Shown: piece after piece, positions 16,312 through 24,364 of the stretch
Numbering within the stretch: the first letter of the stretch is position 1
How the letters are laid out: each line of letters begins with the position of its first letter
Assembly (NCBI RefSeq): GCF_000828085.3
Contig: NZ_JXCA02000023.1
Span: 416,396-450,779, forward strand
Length of the DNA stretch: 34,384 bases
Reading direction: 5' to 3'
Source: Scytonema tolypothrichoides VB-61278
Lineage (GTDB): Bacteria; Cyanobacteriota; Cyanobacteriia; Cyanobacteriales; Nostocaceae
Program-made: the position numbers and the translations under genes
The notes under the pieces: model-generated
The model's database searches: none
The model's input: the letters and a program-made list of their open reading frames with translations, nothing else
Told to the model about the DNA's origin: nothing

Positions 16312-17049
16312 TTATTTAGTTCTAATCGCATCCAGAACTTTGGCTGACTTTTTGCCAACAAAAGTATTATTTAGCATCGTATGGGAATCATCAGTTGGAC
16401 CTACATCAGAATCTGGATGATAAATAATAATGCTCAAGGAGTTATCAATAGCTGTGAAGCTGTGTAACTTGTTTTCTGGAAGACAGAAAACCGTTCCAGC
16501 CTCCATCTTGAACGTTCCTTCATCCACTTGACAAGTACCACTACCCTCAGCGACAAGCCCAATCCGCAATGAATGATGGGTATGGGGAGTTTGCGATATA
16601 CCTGGGGGAACGTAGAGGAAATTTAAGCAGGGTTCTCCACGTCTTAAAGGATTAATTAGAACTGTCGAAGAGCAGCCATCAATATAATTGAGTCGTCCCT
16701 TAGGTTCAATAGGTCCTCCAATTGTGAAAAGTCCTGTGTAGTTGAGGAGCGTTGCGACTAAAATTAGTCCGGAACCATCTAAAGAAAAGTTTCCTGGAAC
16801 TGCGGCAAAACATTTTTCTCGCAATAAGAACTCTCCGTTACTGCTTTTGAGGGTAACTTCCCCGGACGAAACAAATAGGAAGTGGGTATCGTGTTCACTG
16901 TCATCAACTTTGATAGAATTGATGACCCAATGAGCAATCGATGGATGACCCGCCATCATGTAGTCTAGTTTCGTCGTCTCTAGGAACCGTTGACAGTAAA
17001 ACTTTTGTATTGCTCTAGTAGCTAGATTTTCAGAAGTAGATTTTTTCAT
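16312..17049 (-). CDS. Cupin-domain protein
   Basis: 245 aa from the ATG at 17049 (MKKSTSENLATRAIQKFYCQ), with GAGG about 10 bases upstream. Two beta-barrel halves are visible. The second has a metal-site pattern PHTHHSLRIGLVAEGSGTC followed by AGTVFCLPENKLHSFTAID. The first lacks obvious histidine ligands. The function could be an oxygenase, an isomerase or a sensor; nothing decides it. It precedes cysE and the threonine aldolase-like gene on the same strand, though a hairpin in the 199-bp gap weakens a single-operon model. Confidence 0.75.
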   Translation of the reverse strand: MKKSTSENLATRAIQKFYCQRFLETTKLDYMMAGHPSIAHWVINSIKVDDSEHDTHFLFVSSGEVTLKSSNGEFLLREKCFAAVPGNFSLDGSGLILVATLLNYTGLFTIGGPIEPKGRLNYIDGCSSTVLINPLRRGEPCLNFLYVPPGISQTPHTHHSLRIGLVAEGSGTCQVDEGTFKMEAGTVFCLPENKLHSFTAIDNSLSIIIYHPDSDVGPTDDSHTMLNNTFVGKKSAKVLDAIRTK

Positions 17050-17356
17050 GTTTATAGACCTCGTAAATTTCAGAGTGATTAACTTTTCCGTCAGCAACAA
17101 CTTTGGTTCATAAAATAGCTAGAACTCCAGGACTATCAATCAGTTCGAGAGTTTATTTTATTTGTCTTTTTCTCTTAATTCAAAGTCAAGTTTGAATTAA
17201 ATTTGAGTGTTGGCTGGTCATGTTTTCCTCTGTTCGATAGCTTTAATTTAGCTATAAGCAACCATCATCCACATCGAATAAATGTCACGTCCCAACCATT
17301 ACATTTGTCATAACGGGAGTTTTAAGGGACTTCCAAAAAATAAAATGTCCAAAATT

Positions 17357-17375
17357 AATAATGATAATCATTTGA
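17357..17375. promoter_or_regulatory. Fur-box-like operator
   Basis: The core AATGATAATCATT is identical to the centre of the Fur consensus GATAATGATAATCATTATC, and 15 of 19 positions match overall. It contains GATAAT (17363-17368), which could be the -10 element of a plus-strand promoter starting near 17374, so Fur binding would block it. Confidence 0.6.
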
Positions 17376-17446
17376 GAGGGAAGGAAGAGGCAGCCGTCGG
17401 CTGCCTCGGGTAATCGCGAATTACTTCTTCTTTCTCTCGTCTTTTT
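17374..17446 (+). ncRNA. Candidate iron-regulated small RNA
   Basis: Starting at the edge of the Fur-box-like site, about 73 bases fold compactly. GAGAGGGAAGGAAGA (17374-17388) can pair with TCTTCTTTCTCTC (17426-17438). Inside are a 9-bp hairpin (GAGGCAGCC/GGCTGCCTC, 17387-17407) and a 5-bp hairpin (GTAAT/ATTAC, 17410-17424). The outer stem is followed by a T5 run (17442-17446), as in an intrinsic terminator. Layout and size recall the Fur-controlled cyanobacterial sRNA IsaR1, but I cannot confirm that by sequence. Confidence 0.55.
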
Positions 17447-17603
17447 GCAAAATTGGGATGCCAGAATTTTGGAAAATTCGTTCAAATTCTTGTAGAGACG
17501 GGGAAAGCGGAGGATAGGCATCAGAAACAGCAAGTGAGTGTCTCACCCTTTGTTGAGAACACAAGAGTAAACCTCGCCATCCGGAGAGGAATCCACTATT
17601 TTC

Positions 17604-17776
17604 AACGACATTAATTTGTTAACTGACATCTTGCACTATTCTCAACAAGACCTAAAAAACCGGGTTTCGGAACGGCAAATTAAGGTTTGCAAGTGTCGTC
17701 ATTCTCAAGAAACCACAGGTTTGACCCTGGTGCAAGATCTGAGTTAATTCGTTAATAACGACATTAATCTGTTAAC
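17604..17776. repeat. Pair of 20-bp direct repeats
   Basis: AACGACATTAATTTGTTAAC at 17604-17623 recurs with one mismatch (C for T) at 17757-17776, 34 bp from the tRNA-Pro gene. The 133 bp between them are non-coding. Confidence 0.6.
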
Positions 17777-17809
17777 AACCACAGATAAAGTGTTAATCAA
17801 CAACACAAA

Positions 17810-17883
17810 TCGGGATGACTGGATTCGAACCAGCGGCCCCTTCGTCCCGAACGAAGTGCGCTACCAAGCTGCGCTACATCCCG
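17810..17883 (-). tRNA. tRNA-Pro(CGG)
   Basis: The minus-strand reading CGGGATG...CATCCCG closes a 7-bp acceptor stem with discriminator A at 17810. The D-arm is GCGCAGCTTGGTAGCGC, the anticodon arm is CTTCG-TTCGGGA-CGAAG (anticodon CGG), and the T-arm contains GGTTCGAATCC. It is 74 nt without an encoded CCA and complete, with no sign of a disrupting insertion. Confidence 0.95.
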
Positions 17884-17893
17884 ACACAGAGCA

Positions 17894-17939
17894 ATTCAAA
17901 ATTCAAAATTCAAAGTATGCCCTTCGGGCACGCTACGCG
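17894..17939. repeat. Heptamer repeat ATTCAAA x3 followed by a GC-rich palindrome
   Basis: Three copies of ATTCAAA at 17894-17914, then GCCCTTCGGGC with CGCTACGCG, a dispersed-repeat type typical of Nostocales intergenic DNA. Confidence 0.6.
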
Positions 17940-18120
17940 AACAAAATGAAGAAAACGAGTTATAGCAAGTTGTCTAGCTGTGTGCAAATTTCATGCACGC
18001 AAAAGTATATATATAATATCACAAAGGTTGAGAAATGAGAAAGTGGTATGCAAATTCATCCACGAATCGATGAAGCTTGCTAGGATTTACAATGTACAAA
18101 TTCAGTGGTAGAAACGGATT

Positions 18121-18999
18121 GTGACTGTTAAACCAGACTGGTTGCGGGTAAAAGCGCCTCAATGGGAGCGTGTTGGTAACGTTAAAGAAATTTTGCGGGA
18201 TTTAACCCTCAATACGGTTTGTGAGGAAGCGTCCTGTCCAAATATTGGTGAGTGCTTCAACGCTGGAACCGCTACATTCCTAATTATGGGACCAGCTTGC
18301 ACGCGTGCCTGTCCCTACTGCGATATTGATTTTGAAAAAAAACCATTACCTCTAGACGCCACGGAACCAGGACGACTGGCAGAAGCTGTACGCCGTCTGA
18401 AACTCAATCATGTGGTCATCACGTCTGTGAACCGAGATGATTTGCCAGATGGTGGGGCTTCCCAGTTTATCAGATGTGTTGAAGCTGTTCGTACTATCTC
18501 TCCCCACACAACAATTGAGGTACTCATTCCTGACTTGTGTGGTCATTGGGAGGCGCTAGAGTTGATTCTCCAGGCACAACCAGAAGTTCTCAACCACAAC
18601 ACAGAAACGGTTCCTCGTTTGTATCGGCGAGTACGTCCGCAAGGAAACTATCAGCGGACAATGGAATTATTGCAACGTTCTCACCAAATTGCTCCTTGGA
18701 TTTACACCAAATCCGGTATTATGGTGGGACTTGGTGAAACTGATGAGGAAGTTCGCCAAGTCATGCGGGATTTACGAGCTGTAGATTGCGACATTTTGAC
18801 TATTGGGCAATACCTCCAACCCAGCCAAAAGCATTTGAAAGTTGATGATTTTATCACGCCAGAGCAATTTGCTGCTTGGAAAGTTTTCGGTGAAGAACTC
18901 GGATTTTTACAAGTTGTTTCCTCACCATTGACAAGAAGTTCATATCATGCTGAAGAAGTGAGAGGATTGATGGAACGTTACCCCCGCATGAAGCAGTAA
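18121..18999 (+). CDS. lipA: Lipoyl synthase
   Basis: 292 aa from the GTG at 18121. The auxiliary [4Fe-4S] cluster is bound by C34, C39 and C45 ([12 protein letters not shown]), and the radical-SAM cluster by C60, C64 and C67 (CTRACPYC). The C-terminal [13 protein letters not shown] carries the conserved RSSY serine. The enzyme inserts two sulfur atoms into protein-bound octanoyl groups to make lipoyl cofactors for 2-oxoacid dehydrogenases and the glycine cleavage system. It is followed by gpsA on the same strand. The true spacing is hidden by an assembly artefact that begins inside the last codons (see 18965-19300). Confidence 0.95.
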   Translation: MTVKPDWLRVKAPQWERVGNVKEILRDLTLNTVCEEASCPNIGECFNAGTATFLIMGPACTRACPYCDIDFEKKPLPLDATEPGRLAEAVRRLKLNHVVITSVNRDDLPDGGASQFIRCVEAVRTISPHTTIEVLIPDLCGHWEALELILQAQPEVLNHNTETVPRLYRRVRPQGNYQRTMELLQRSHQIAPWIYTKSGIMVGLGETDEEVRQVMRDLRAVDCDILTIGQYLQPSQKHLKVDDFITPEQFAAWKVFGEELGFLQVVSSPLTRSSYHAEEVRGLMERYPRMKQ

Positions 19000-19300
19000 A
19001 GAAGAAAACTAATGACTAATGACTAATGACTCATCCAAAATCAGTAGCAATTCTGGGTGCAGGTGCTTGGGGGACGGCTCTTGCGACTCTTGCAAAGACG
19101 AATGGTCATAAAGCTGTCTCTTATACACATCTAGATGTGTATAAGAGACAGGATTGATGGAACGTTACCCCCGCATGAAGCAGTAAAGAAGAAAACTAAT
19201 GACTAATGACTAATGACTCATCCAAAATCAGTAGCAATTCTGGGTGCAGGTGCTTGGGGGACGGCTCTTGCGACTCTTGCAAAGACGAATGGTCATAAAG
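18965..19300. other. Assembly artefact: 149-bp duplication around a Nextera junction adapter
   Basis: Bases 18965-19113 and 19152-19300 are identical (149 bp). Between them, 19114-19151 is CTGTCTCTTATACACATCT directly followed by its reverse complement AGATGTGTATAAGAGACAG, i.e. two Tn5 mosaic ends joined head to head. This is the circularisation adapter of Nextera mate-pair libraries. The 187 extra bases are not genomic. After removal, lipA and gpsA are separated by 26 bp. Confidence 0.95.
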
Positions 19301-20133
19301 TGCGCATATGGTCGCGTCAGGGTTCTCAAACGCTGGCAGAGATTGTACAAGGTGCTGATGTTGTCCTTTGTGCTGTTTCTATGAAGGGCGTAAGAAGTGT
19401 AACTTCTCAATTACAGTCTTTACCCATTTCCCCAGAGACAATTTTTGTTACAGCAACAAAAGGCTTAGACCCCCAAACGACCTGTACACCGTCACAAATT
19501 TGGCAAGAAACTTTCCCCAACCAGGCAGTCGTTGTTCTCTCAGGTCCCAATTTATCTAAAGAAATACAACAGGAGTTACCAGCAGCAACGGTTGTAGCAA
19601 GCAGTGTTATGGCTGCAGCAGAATTTGTACAAGTGATATTTTCTTCTGATCGTTTTCGGGTTTACACCAATTGTGATATCTTGGGAGTAGAGCTGGGTGG
19701 GACACTAAAAAATGTGATGGCGATCGCCGCCGGTGTCTGTGATGGCTTGCACTTGGGAACCAATGCCAAAGCAGCTTTGCTCACCCGTGGATTAACAGAA
19801 ATAGTTCGTATTGGTGTCCATTGGGGTGCAAAATTAGAAACATTTTATGGTTTGTCCGGCTTGGGCGATCTGTTAGCAACCTGTAACAGTCCCTTGAGTC
19901 GTAACTATCAAGTTGGCTACCAGTTGGCTATTGGTAAAACACTAGCTCAAATTGTCGCTCATATAGAAGGAACTGCTGAGGGAATCAACACCACTCAGGT
20001 TTTGCTGCGGCGAGCTAGGCAGCAAAATATTCCCATGCCAATTACCGAGGAAGTTTATCGCTTACTCGAAGGTGAAGTTACACCCCGACAAGCACTTTTA
20101 GAACTGATGTTGCGAGATATGAAGCCGGAGTAG
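19213..20133 (+). CDS. gpsA: NAD(P)-dependent glycerol-3-phosphate dehydrogenase
   Basis: 306 aa. The Rossmann fold GAGAWGTALATLAKTNGHKV lies at the N-terminus. The substrate/catalytic region follows: FRVYTNCDILGVELGGTLKNVMAIAAGVCDGLHLGTNAKAALLTRGL with the active-site lysine of LKNV. The enzyme reduces dihydroxyacetone phosphate to sn-glycerol-3-phosphate for membrane lipid synthesis. The start codon lies inside a heptamer repeat (AATGACT x3, 19198-19218); only the third ATG is in frame. A partial copy of the first 29 codons at 19026-19113 belongs to the assembly artefact and is not a second gene. Confidence 0.95.
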   Translation: MTHPKSVAILGAGAWGTALATLAKTNGHKVRIWSRQGSQTLAEIVQGADVVLCAVSMKGVRSVTSQLQSLPISPETIFVTATKGLDPQTTCTPSQIWQETFPNQAVVVLSGPNLSKEIQQELPAATVVASSVMAAAEFVQVIFSSDRFRVYTNCDILGVELGGTLKNVMAIAAGVCDGLHLGTNAKAALLTRGLTEIVRIGVHWGAKLETFYGLSGLGDLLATCNSPLSRNYQVGYQLAIGKTLAQIVAHIEGTAEGINTTQVLLRRARQQNIPMPITEEVYRLLEGEVTPRQALLELMLRDMKPE

Positions 20134-20638
20134 GAAAGCATTCTGTACAGAGAAACAGAAAACAGAGAAACAGAAAATAGGGAAAGTCAGGTGCAGCAGG
20201 AAAAAGAACTAACGCTTTTATCCCACACATCGTAATGACTAATCATTTTTGAAGGAAAATTCGTAAATTATCAGGAAAGCACCTAGAGACTCGTGTAGAT
20301 ATGACTATGCATTTAAAGAATAGAATTTTTCACAAGTATGTATTTATACTTTAGTGCCTAAACTACAGTTAAAATTATGTGAATGTTCAAATTTTCATCA
20401 GGTCATTTGCAATTTAACGCCCCGTAAGACATTTAAATAGCTATTGGTTCATGGGAAAGCTACTGTAACGGAGCCTTCAAAGGCACTGTGTCAATAAAAA
20501 CCAGTAGAGGCTTTTTGAAAAAAAACCCTAAATGGAACCCTCAACCGTGTTAGTTATTCAAAAATCACGGGAACAATAGCAACAGTTAATTAGCTGACCG
20601 TAATCTATTGTTACCTGGAGCCATTGAGACAAATCTTT
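20134..20638. other. Intergenic region upstream of the sigma-factor gene
   Basis: No gene is recognised. It contains a CAGAGAAACAGAAAA-type repeat at about 20149-20180, and otherwise AT-rich sequence that must hold the sigC promoter. No confident promoter could be assigned. Confidence 0.6.
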
Positions 20639-21889
20639 ATGCCAGCAACATCTTTTTACGCAGATGCCGCTTTCAATAGCAAACAATCCGATCCAATCTT
20701 TGACCCAGATATCACGGTTGACGAAACTGAGTTGCCGATTGATGAACTCGATGATCTGGAGATAGCTTCTGTTGACTCTGCGAGCTTAGGTGCAAATCTC
20801 AACCGCCGCAGCACAGATCTAGTACGTCTATACCTTCAAGAAATTGGTCGAGTTCGGTTACTAGGACGGGATGAAGAAGTTTCAGAAGCACAAAAAGTGC
20901 AGCGCTATTTGCGGATGCGAATACTTCTGTCTAAAGCTGCAGAACAAGGAGATGAAGTGATCGCACCATATCTCCGACTGATTGAAACTCAGGAGCGTTT
21001 GGCATCTGCATTAGGACATCGTCCTTCTCTTGAACGTTGGGCTGGTGCTGCTGGTGTACAGCTTTTGGAGCTTAAGCAGATTGTAGGACTAGGAAAACGG
21101 CGTTGGGCTGAAATTGCCAAAATGACTGTGGAAGAACTGGAGAAAATTCAAAGCAGTGGACTCCAAGCAAAAGAACACATGATTAAGGCAAATCTTCGTC
21201 TTGTCGTCTCCGTTGCTAAGAAATATCAAAATCGCGGTTTGGAATTGTTGGACTTAGTCCAAGAAGGAACTCTTGGTTTAGAACGAGCAGTTGAGAAATT
21301 TGATCCAACCAAGGGTTATCGTTTTAGCACTTATGCTTATTGGTGGATTCGTCAAGGAATCACACGGGCGATCGCAACTTCTAGCCGCACAATCCGCCTA
21401 CCTGTCCACATCACAGAAAAGCTGAACAAAATTAAAAAAGCTCAGCGTAAAATCGCACAAGAAAAAGGTCGTACCCCAACTTTGGAAGACCTTGCTCAAG
21501 AGCTAGACATGACACCTACACAAGTGCGGGAAGTTCTTTTGCGGGTTCCTCGTTCTGTTTCTCTAGAGACAAAAGTTGGTAAGGACAAAGACACAGAGTT
21601 AGGAGAACTACTCGAAACTGACAATATCACTCCAGAAGAGACATTAATGCGAGAGTCTTTACAAAGAGACTTGCAAAATCTTCTGTCAGATTTAACAAGC
21701 CGAGAGCGTGACGTGATTCTGATGCGGTTTGGTTTGGCAGATGGTCATCCTTACTCCTTAGCAGAAATTGGACGTGCTTTGGATTTATCACGGGAACGGG
21801 TACGACAAATCGAGTCCAAAGCGTTGCAAAAGCTGCGCCAACCAAAGCGGCGCAATCTTATCCGCGACTACTTGGAGTCTTTAAGCTAG
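20639..21889 (+). CDS. sigC: Group 2 RNA polymerase sigma factor, SigC-like
   Basis: 416 aa from the ATG at 20639 (MPATSFYADAAFNSK); a TTG 15 bases earlier is rejected. Region 1.2 is STDLVRLYLQEIGRVRLL. Region 2 is ANLRLVVSVAKKYQNRGLELLDLVQEG with YAYWWIRQGITRAI. Region 3 follows, then region 4 with LSRERVRQIESKALQKLRQP. Group 2 sigma factors are non-essential primary-like factors used under nutrient and light stress. The N-terminal sequence, the 416-residue length and the position upstream of furA fit SigC of Anabaena; the subgroup letter is less certain than the family. Confidence 0.85.
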   Translation: MPATSFYADAAFNSKQSDPIFDPDITVDETELPIDELDDLEIASVDSASLGANLNRRSTDLVRLYLQEIGRVRLLGRDEEVSEAQKVQRYLRMRILLSKAAEQGDEVIAPYLRLIETQERLASALGHRPSLERWAGAAGVQLLELKQIVGLGKRRWAEIAKMTVEELEKIQSSGLQAKEHMIKANLRLVVSVAKKYQNRGLELLDLVQEGTLGLERAVEKFDPTKGYRFSTYAYWWIRQGITRAIATSSRTIRLPVHITEKLNKIKKAQRKIAQEKGRTPTLEDLAQELDMTPTQVREVLLRVPRSVSLETKVGKDKDTELGELLETDNITPEETLMRESLQRDLQNLLSDLTSRERDVILMRFGLADGHPYSLAEIGRALDLSRERVRQIESKALQKLRQPKRRNLIRDYLESLS

Positions 21890-21891
21890 TT

Positions 21892-21959
21892 AGTCGATAG
21901 TCAATAGTCAATGGTTACCACTCAAAAAGAAGAATTCGGAATTCGGAATTCCGAATTCT
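21892..21959. repeat. Two heptamer arrays downstream of sigC
   Basis: AGTCGAT-AGTCAAT-AGTCAAT at 21892-21912, and four GAATTC-based heptamers at 21932-21959 whose ends are mutually complementary and can fold back. Confidence 0.7.
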
Positions 21960-22046
21960 CAATCTAATGAGTAAGGTCTTGAACTCATCAGTCTTACTGA
22001 CCACTAAATTTTTGATTCAGTGAGGGCTTGAACCCCATTTTCATCC

Positions 22047-22090
22047 GCCGTATTCCTACGGCACTGCTGTGCCGTATGCGCAAAGCGCAC
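22047..22090. repeat. Interspersed GC-rich palindromes
   Basis: GCCGTA-TTCC-TACGGC (22047-22062) and TGCGC-AAA-GCGCA (22077-22089). It is the dispersed repeat type common in filamentous cyanobacteria. Confidence 0.6.
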
Positions 22091-22105
22091 GAATCGGGTC
22101 TGTTC

Positions 22106-22180
22106 AAAGCAGCGTGTCCTCTGGACATAGGACTTACAGGTATCTTCTCCATAAGAGGCTGCTTTAAACACTAGATACCT
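22106..22180 (+). ncRNA. Candidate pseudoknotted RNA upstream of furA
   Basis: AAAGCAGC (22106-22113) pairs with GCTGCTTT (22158-22165). AGGTATCT, in its loop (22138-22145), pairs with AGATACCT (22173-22180) beyond it, giving two interleaved perfect 8-bp stems. A GTCCT/AGGAC hairpin (22116-22133) lies inside. No family is recognised. It could belong to the furA leader or a separate RNA, or be chance. The rest of 21960-22597 shows no gene. Confidence 0.35.
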
Positions 22181-22597
22181 CTGTCGGGAGACGTCGCTGC
22201 AGTACTAGTTCACCACTTGCACAGAAATATACCCCCTAACCCTGACTCCTAAGTAGTTACTAAGTCAAAAAACTTATACATTCTACACACAAGGCAAGAT
22301 GCCTGTTCTAAAAGACTTTTAACTAATAGTTGTTGACTCACTTTATCTTCGTTCCCAAAACTTTTCACCAACTTATGGCAAGTTATTTTCATCTAATTGC
22401 ATAAGAATCTTTCGATTCGCCTTTGGGAACATTTATAGAGGATAGGATGGGGATCGCTTGTTTTTTTACTTACTGCTCAAAGTTTCAAAATTTACCTTTA
22501 ATATTTAATAACTCTTCTCAAGAGGGTTTAATTATTGCAAATCAGTCCAAATTTTTGCTATATTCGCAACTAATGGACTTTGTTGAGAAAAATTAGT

Positions 22598-23053
22598 ATG
22601 ACAGCCTATACAGCAGCCTCGCTAAAGGCAGAACTTAATGAACGTGGTTGGCGTTTAACACCCCAGCGCGAAGTCATTCTACACATTTTCCAAGAACTGC
22701 CCCAAGGAGAACACCTCAGTGCTGAAGATCTTTACGAAAGGCTAGAGGATCAACATGAAGGAATTAGCCTATCGACGATTTATCGCACTCTCAAGTTGAT
22801 GGCACGAATGGGAATTTTGCGAGAGTTAGAACTTGGAGAAGGGCATAAACACTACGAACTTAATCAGCCTTATCCTCATCATCATCATCACCTGATTTGT
22901 GTTAGGTGCAACACAACAATTGAGTTCAAGAACGACTCGATTTTAAAAATTGGAGCGAAAACAGCACAAAAAGAAGGTTTTCACCTGCTTGATTGCCAAT
23001 TAACCATCCATGCTGTTTGTCCCAAGTGCCAAAGGGCACTCATGCCACTATAG
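22598..23053 (+). CDS. furA: FurA, ferric uptake regulator
   Basis: 151 aa from the ATG at 22598 (MTAYTAASLKAELNERGWRL), the exact length of Anabaena FurA; a TTG 18 bases earlier is rejected. The winged helix lies in about 1-85 (LTPQREVILHIFQ, ISLSTIYRTLKLMARMGIL). A five-histidine stretch (PHHHHHLIC) follows. Cysteines 101, 104, 133, 141 and 144 coincide with those of Anabaena FurA, including the CVRC and CPKC pairs and the Cys-Pro haem motif at C141. It represses iron-uptake and many other genes in response to iron and redox. The neighbours (sigC upstream, a convergent peptidoglycan-binding gene downstream) match the Anabaena locus. Confidence 0.95.
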   Translation: MTAYTAASLKAELNERGWRLTPQREVILHIFQELPQGEHLSAEDLYERLEDQHEGISLSTIYRTLKLMARMGILRELELGEGHKHYELNQPYPHHHHHLICVRCNTTIEFKNDSILKIGAKTAQKEGFHLLDCQLTIHAVCPKCQRALMPL

Positions 23054-23188
23054 CACCTGGGTTTTACGATTCAAGAAAGCGCTGGCTGCAATGAAACATT
23101 TTGGTCAATTTCATTAGCAGCTTTGAACTTGTTGTTATGGGAGGTTGGCAAACTGTTAGGTATCAACACCACCAACACTGAGCGGATG

Positions 23189-24349
23189 CTAAAAGCGTCC
23201 GCTTCTGACATTATTCAGACTGATACCGTAGAATTGTTGTGCTTGTCTAATAGCTTTCTTTGTCTCGTCTCCCATCACACCATTAAGAGCACCTTTGTAA
23301 AAACCCTGGTCTCGTAGTCGTCTTTGAATCTCCAAAACATTAAAATCACCACTTGTGGGAGCATCATTTGCCATGCTGTACAATTTAGCGCGGGTTGTTG
23401 GACCAGCAATACCGCTTGCCGCTAGATAATTATCTGCCTGAAACCGGCGTACAGCATCTGCTGTATTAGGACCAAAGTAACCATTTGGCTCTCCCTGTAA
23501 GTATCCTGCTTTAATTAATTGTTCTTGAAGAACTCTTACAGCCTCACCACGATCTCCCAAGCGAAGTTTATCTCCAGTAGCAGGTGGCTTACTAACTGAA
23601 TCTTCTCCATAACCAATAGAGAGTGTTGGGAGTTTTGCTTGCGTTGCTGATCCGACAACTCCATCGGGGGTTAAGTCATAAGCTTCTTGGAACCGTTTGA
23701 CAGCTTCTTCAGTAATTGGACCGAATACTTTTGTGGCGTTACCTGTATAAAAGCCTGCAATTCGTAATTGTTCTTGTAGAAGTCTGACATCCTCACCTTC
23801 ATCTCCTTTTTGGAGAATGTTAGAACTGCGACGCTTGTTAGTTACTGATGGATTTTCAGAACTGGTTGTTACGACTTGAGAGTTGTCTGTACTGGTTCTT
23901 CTGGCTTGAACATTTCCAGTGCTGATCTTTGTCACTTGGGAACTCCCATTAGAGATACGCCAATTCTCTAATTTTTCTAAAGTGACAGAACCAGCAACAC
24001 CGTTAACATCTAAACCAGCAGCTTTTTGGAAGCGGCGCACACCGGCTTCTGTCTCGGTATCATAGACTTGAGTGACGGAAGCTTGATAAAAGCCTGCTGC
24101 TTTCAACTGTTGTTGTAGACTTCTGACAGAAGGACCGCGATCACCTTTTTCAAGTGCTAAAGCGCTGCTCACACAACTCAGAACAGATAAACCGAGGGCT
24201 AAAGGTAGCATATATTTCCAAGCCCTACCAGACAGACGTTTCCAATCCGGTGCTACTGTTTGCTTAAACAAACGGCTGAGGGAGATTAATTCACTGGGAG
24301 GTAAGTCCTCGTAGACAGATGAAACGTGTAAATACGCAAGGTTTTCCAT
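23189..24349 (-). CDS. Peptidoglycan-binding protein (Alr1690-like), convergent with furA
   Basis: 386 aa. A membrane segment at about 46-66 (YMLPLALGLSVLSCVSSALA) is followed by four PG_binding_1 repeats, each LxxGDxGxxVRxLQxQLxxAGFY...TxxAVRRFQ. Low-complexity serine/threonine-rich linkers separate repeats 1 and 2. It should be anchored in the plasma membrane and bind the cell wall. It is the counterpart of Anabaena alr1690, whose transcript runs on as the antisense RNA alpha-furA. A hairpin overlaps its stop (23183-23203) without a T-run, so read-through into furA is possible here too. Confidence 0.88.
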   Translation of the reverse strand: MENLAYLHVSSVYEDLPPSELISLSRLFKQTVAPDWKRLSGRAWKYMLPLALGLSVLSCVSSALALEKGDRGPSVRSLQQQLKAAGFYQASVTQVYDTETEAGVRRFQKAAGLDVNGVAGSVTLEKLENWRISNGSSQVTKISTGNVQARRTSTDNSQVVTTSSENPSVTNKRRSSNILQKGDEGEDVRLLQEQLRIAGFYTGNATKVFGPITEEAVKRFQEAYDLTPDGVVGSATQAKLPTLSIGYGEDSVSKPPATGDKLRLGDRGEAVRVLQEQLIKAGYLQGEPNGYFGPNTADAVRRFQADNYLAASGIAGPTTRAKLYSMANDAPTSGDFNVLEIQRRLRDQGFYKGALNGVMGDETKKAIRQAQQFYGISLNNVRSGRF

Positions 24350-24364
24350 AATTTTTTACACCAT

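Larger units (their letters stand above)
17050..17809. other. Long intergenic region with regulatory RNA candidate and direct repeats
   Basis: No convincing protein gene: an 82-codon open frame at 17285-17533 has no family features and overlaps the structured RNA candidate. The region holds a Fur-box-like site (17357), a compact hairpin RNA (17374-17446), and two copies of a 20-bp sequence at 17604-17623 and 17757-17776. Confidence 0.7.

Noticed and set aside
17285-17533. 82-codon open frame on the minus strand in the tRNA-Pro upstream gap
   Set aside because: No recognisable domain or ribosome-binding site, and it runs antisense through the hairpins of the RNA candidate at 17374-17446.
19026-19113. 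Second, truncated gpsA copy or tandem duplication
   Set aside because: Its end coincides exactly with the Nextera junction adapter, so it is an assembly artefact.
22047-22090. Resemblance to group II intron domain V (GCCGTATGCG...GCACG)
   Set aside because: The stem is too short, lacks the GAAA tetraloop, and no intron-encoded protein or other domains are nearby. It fits the dispersed GC-rich palindromes better.
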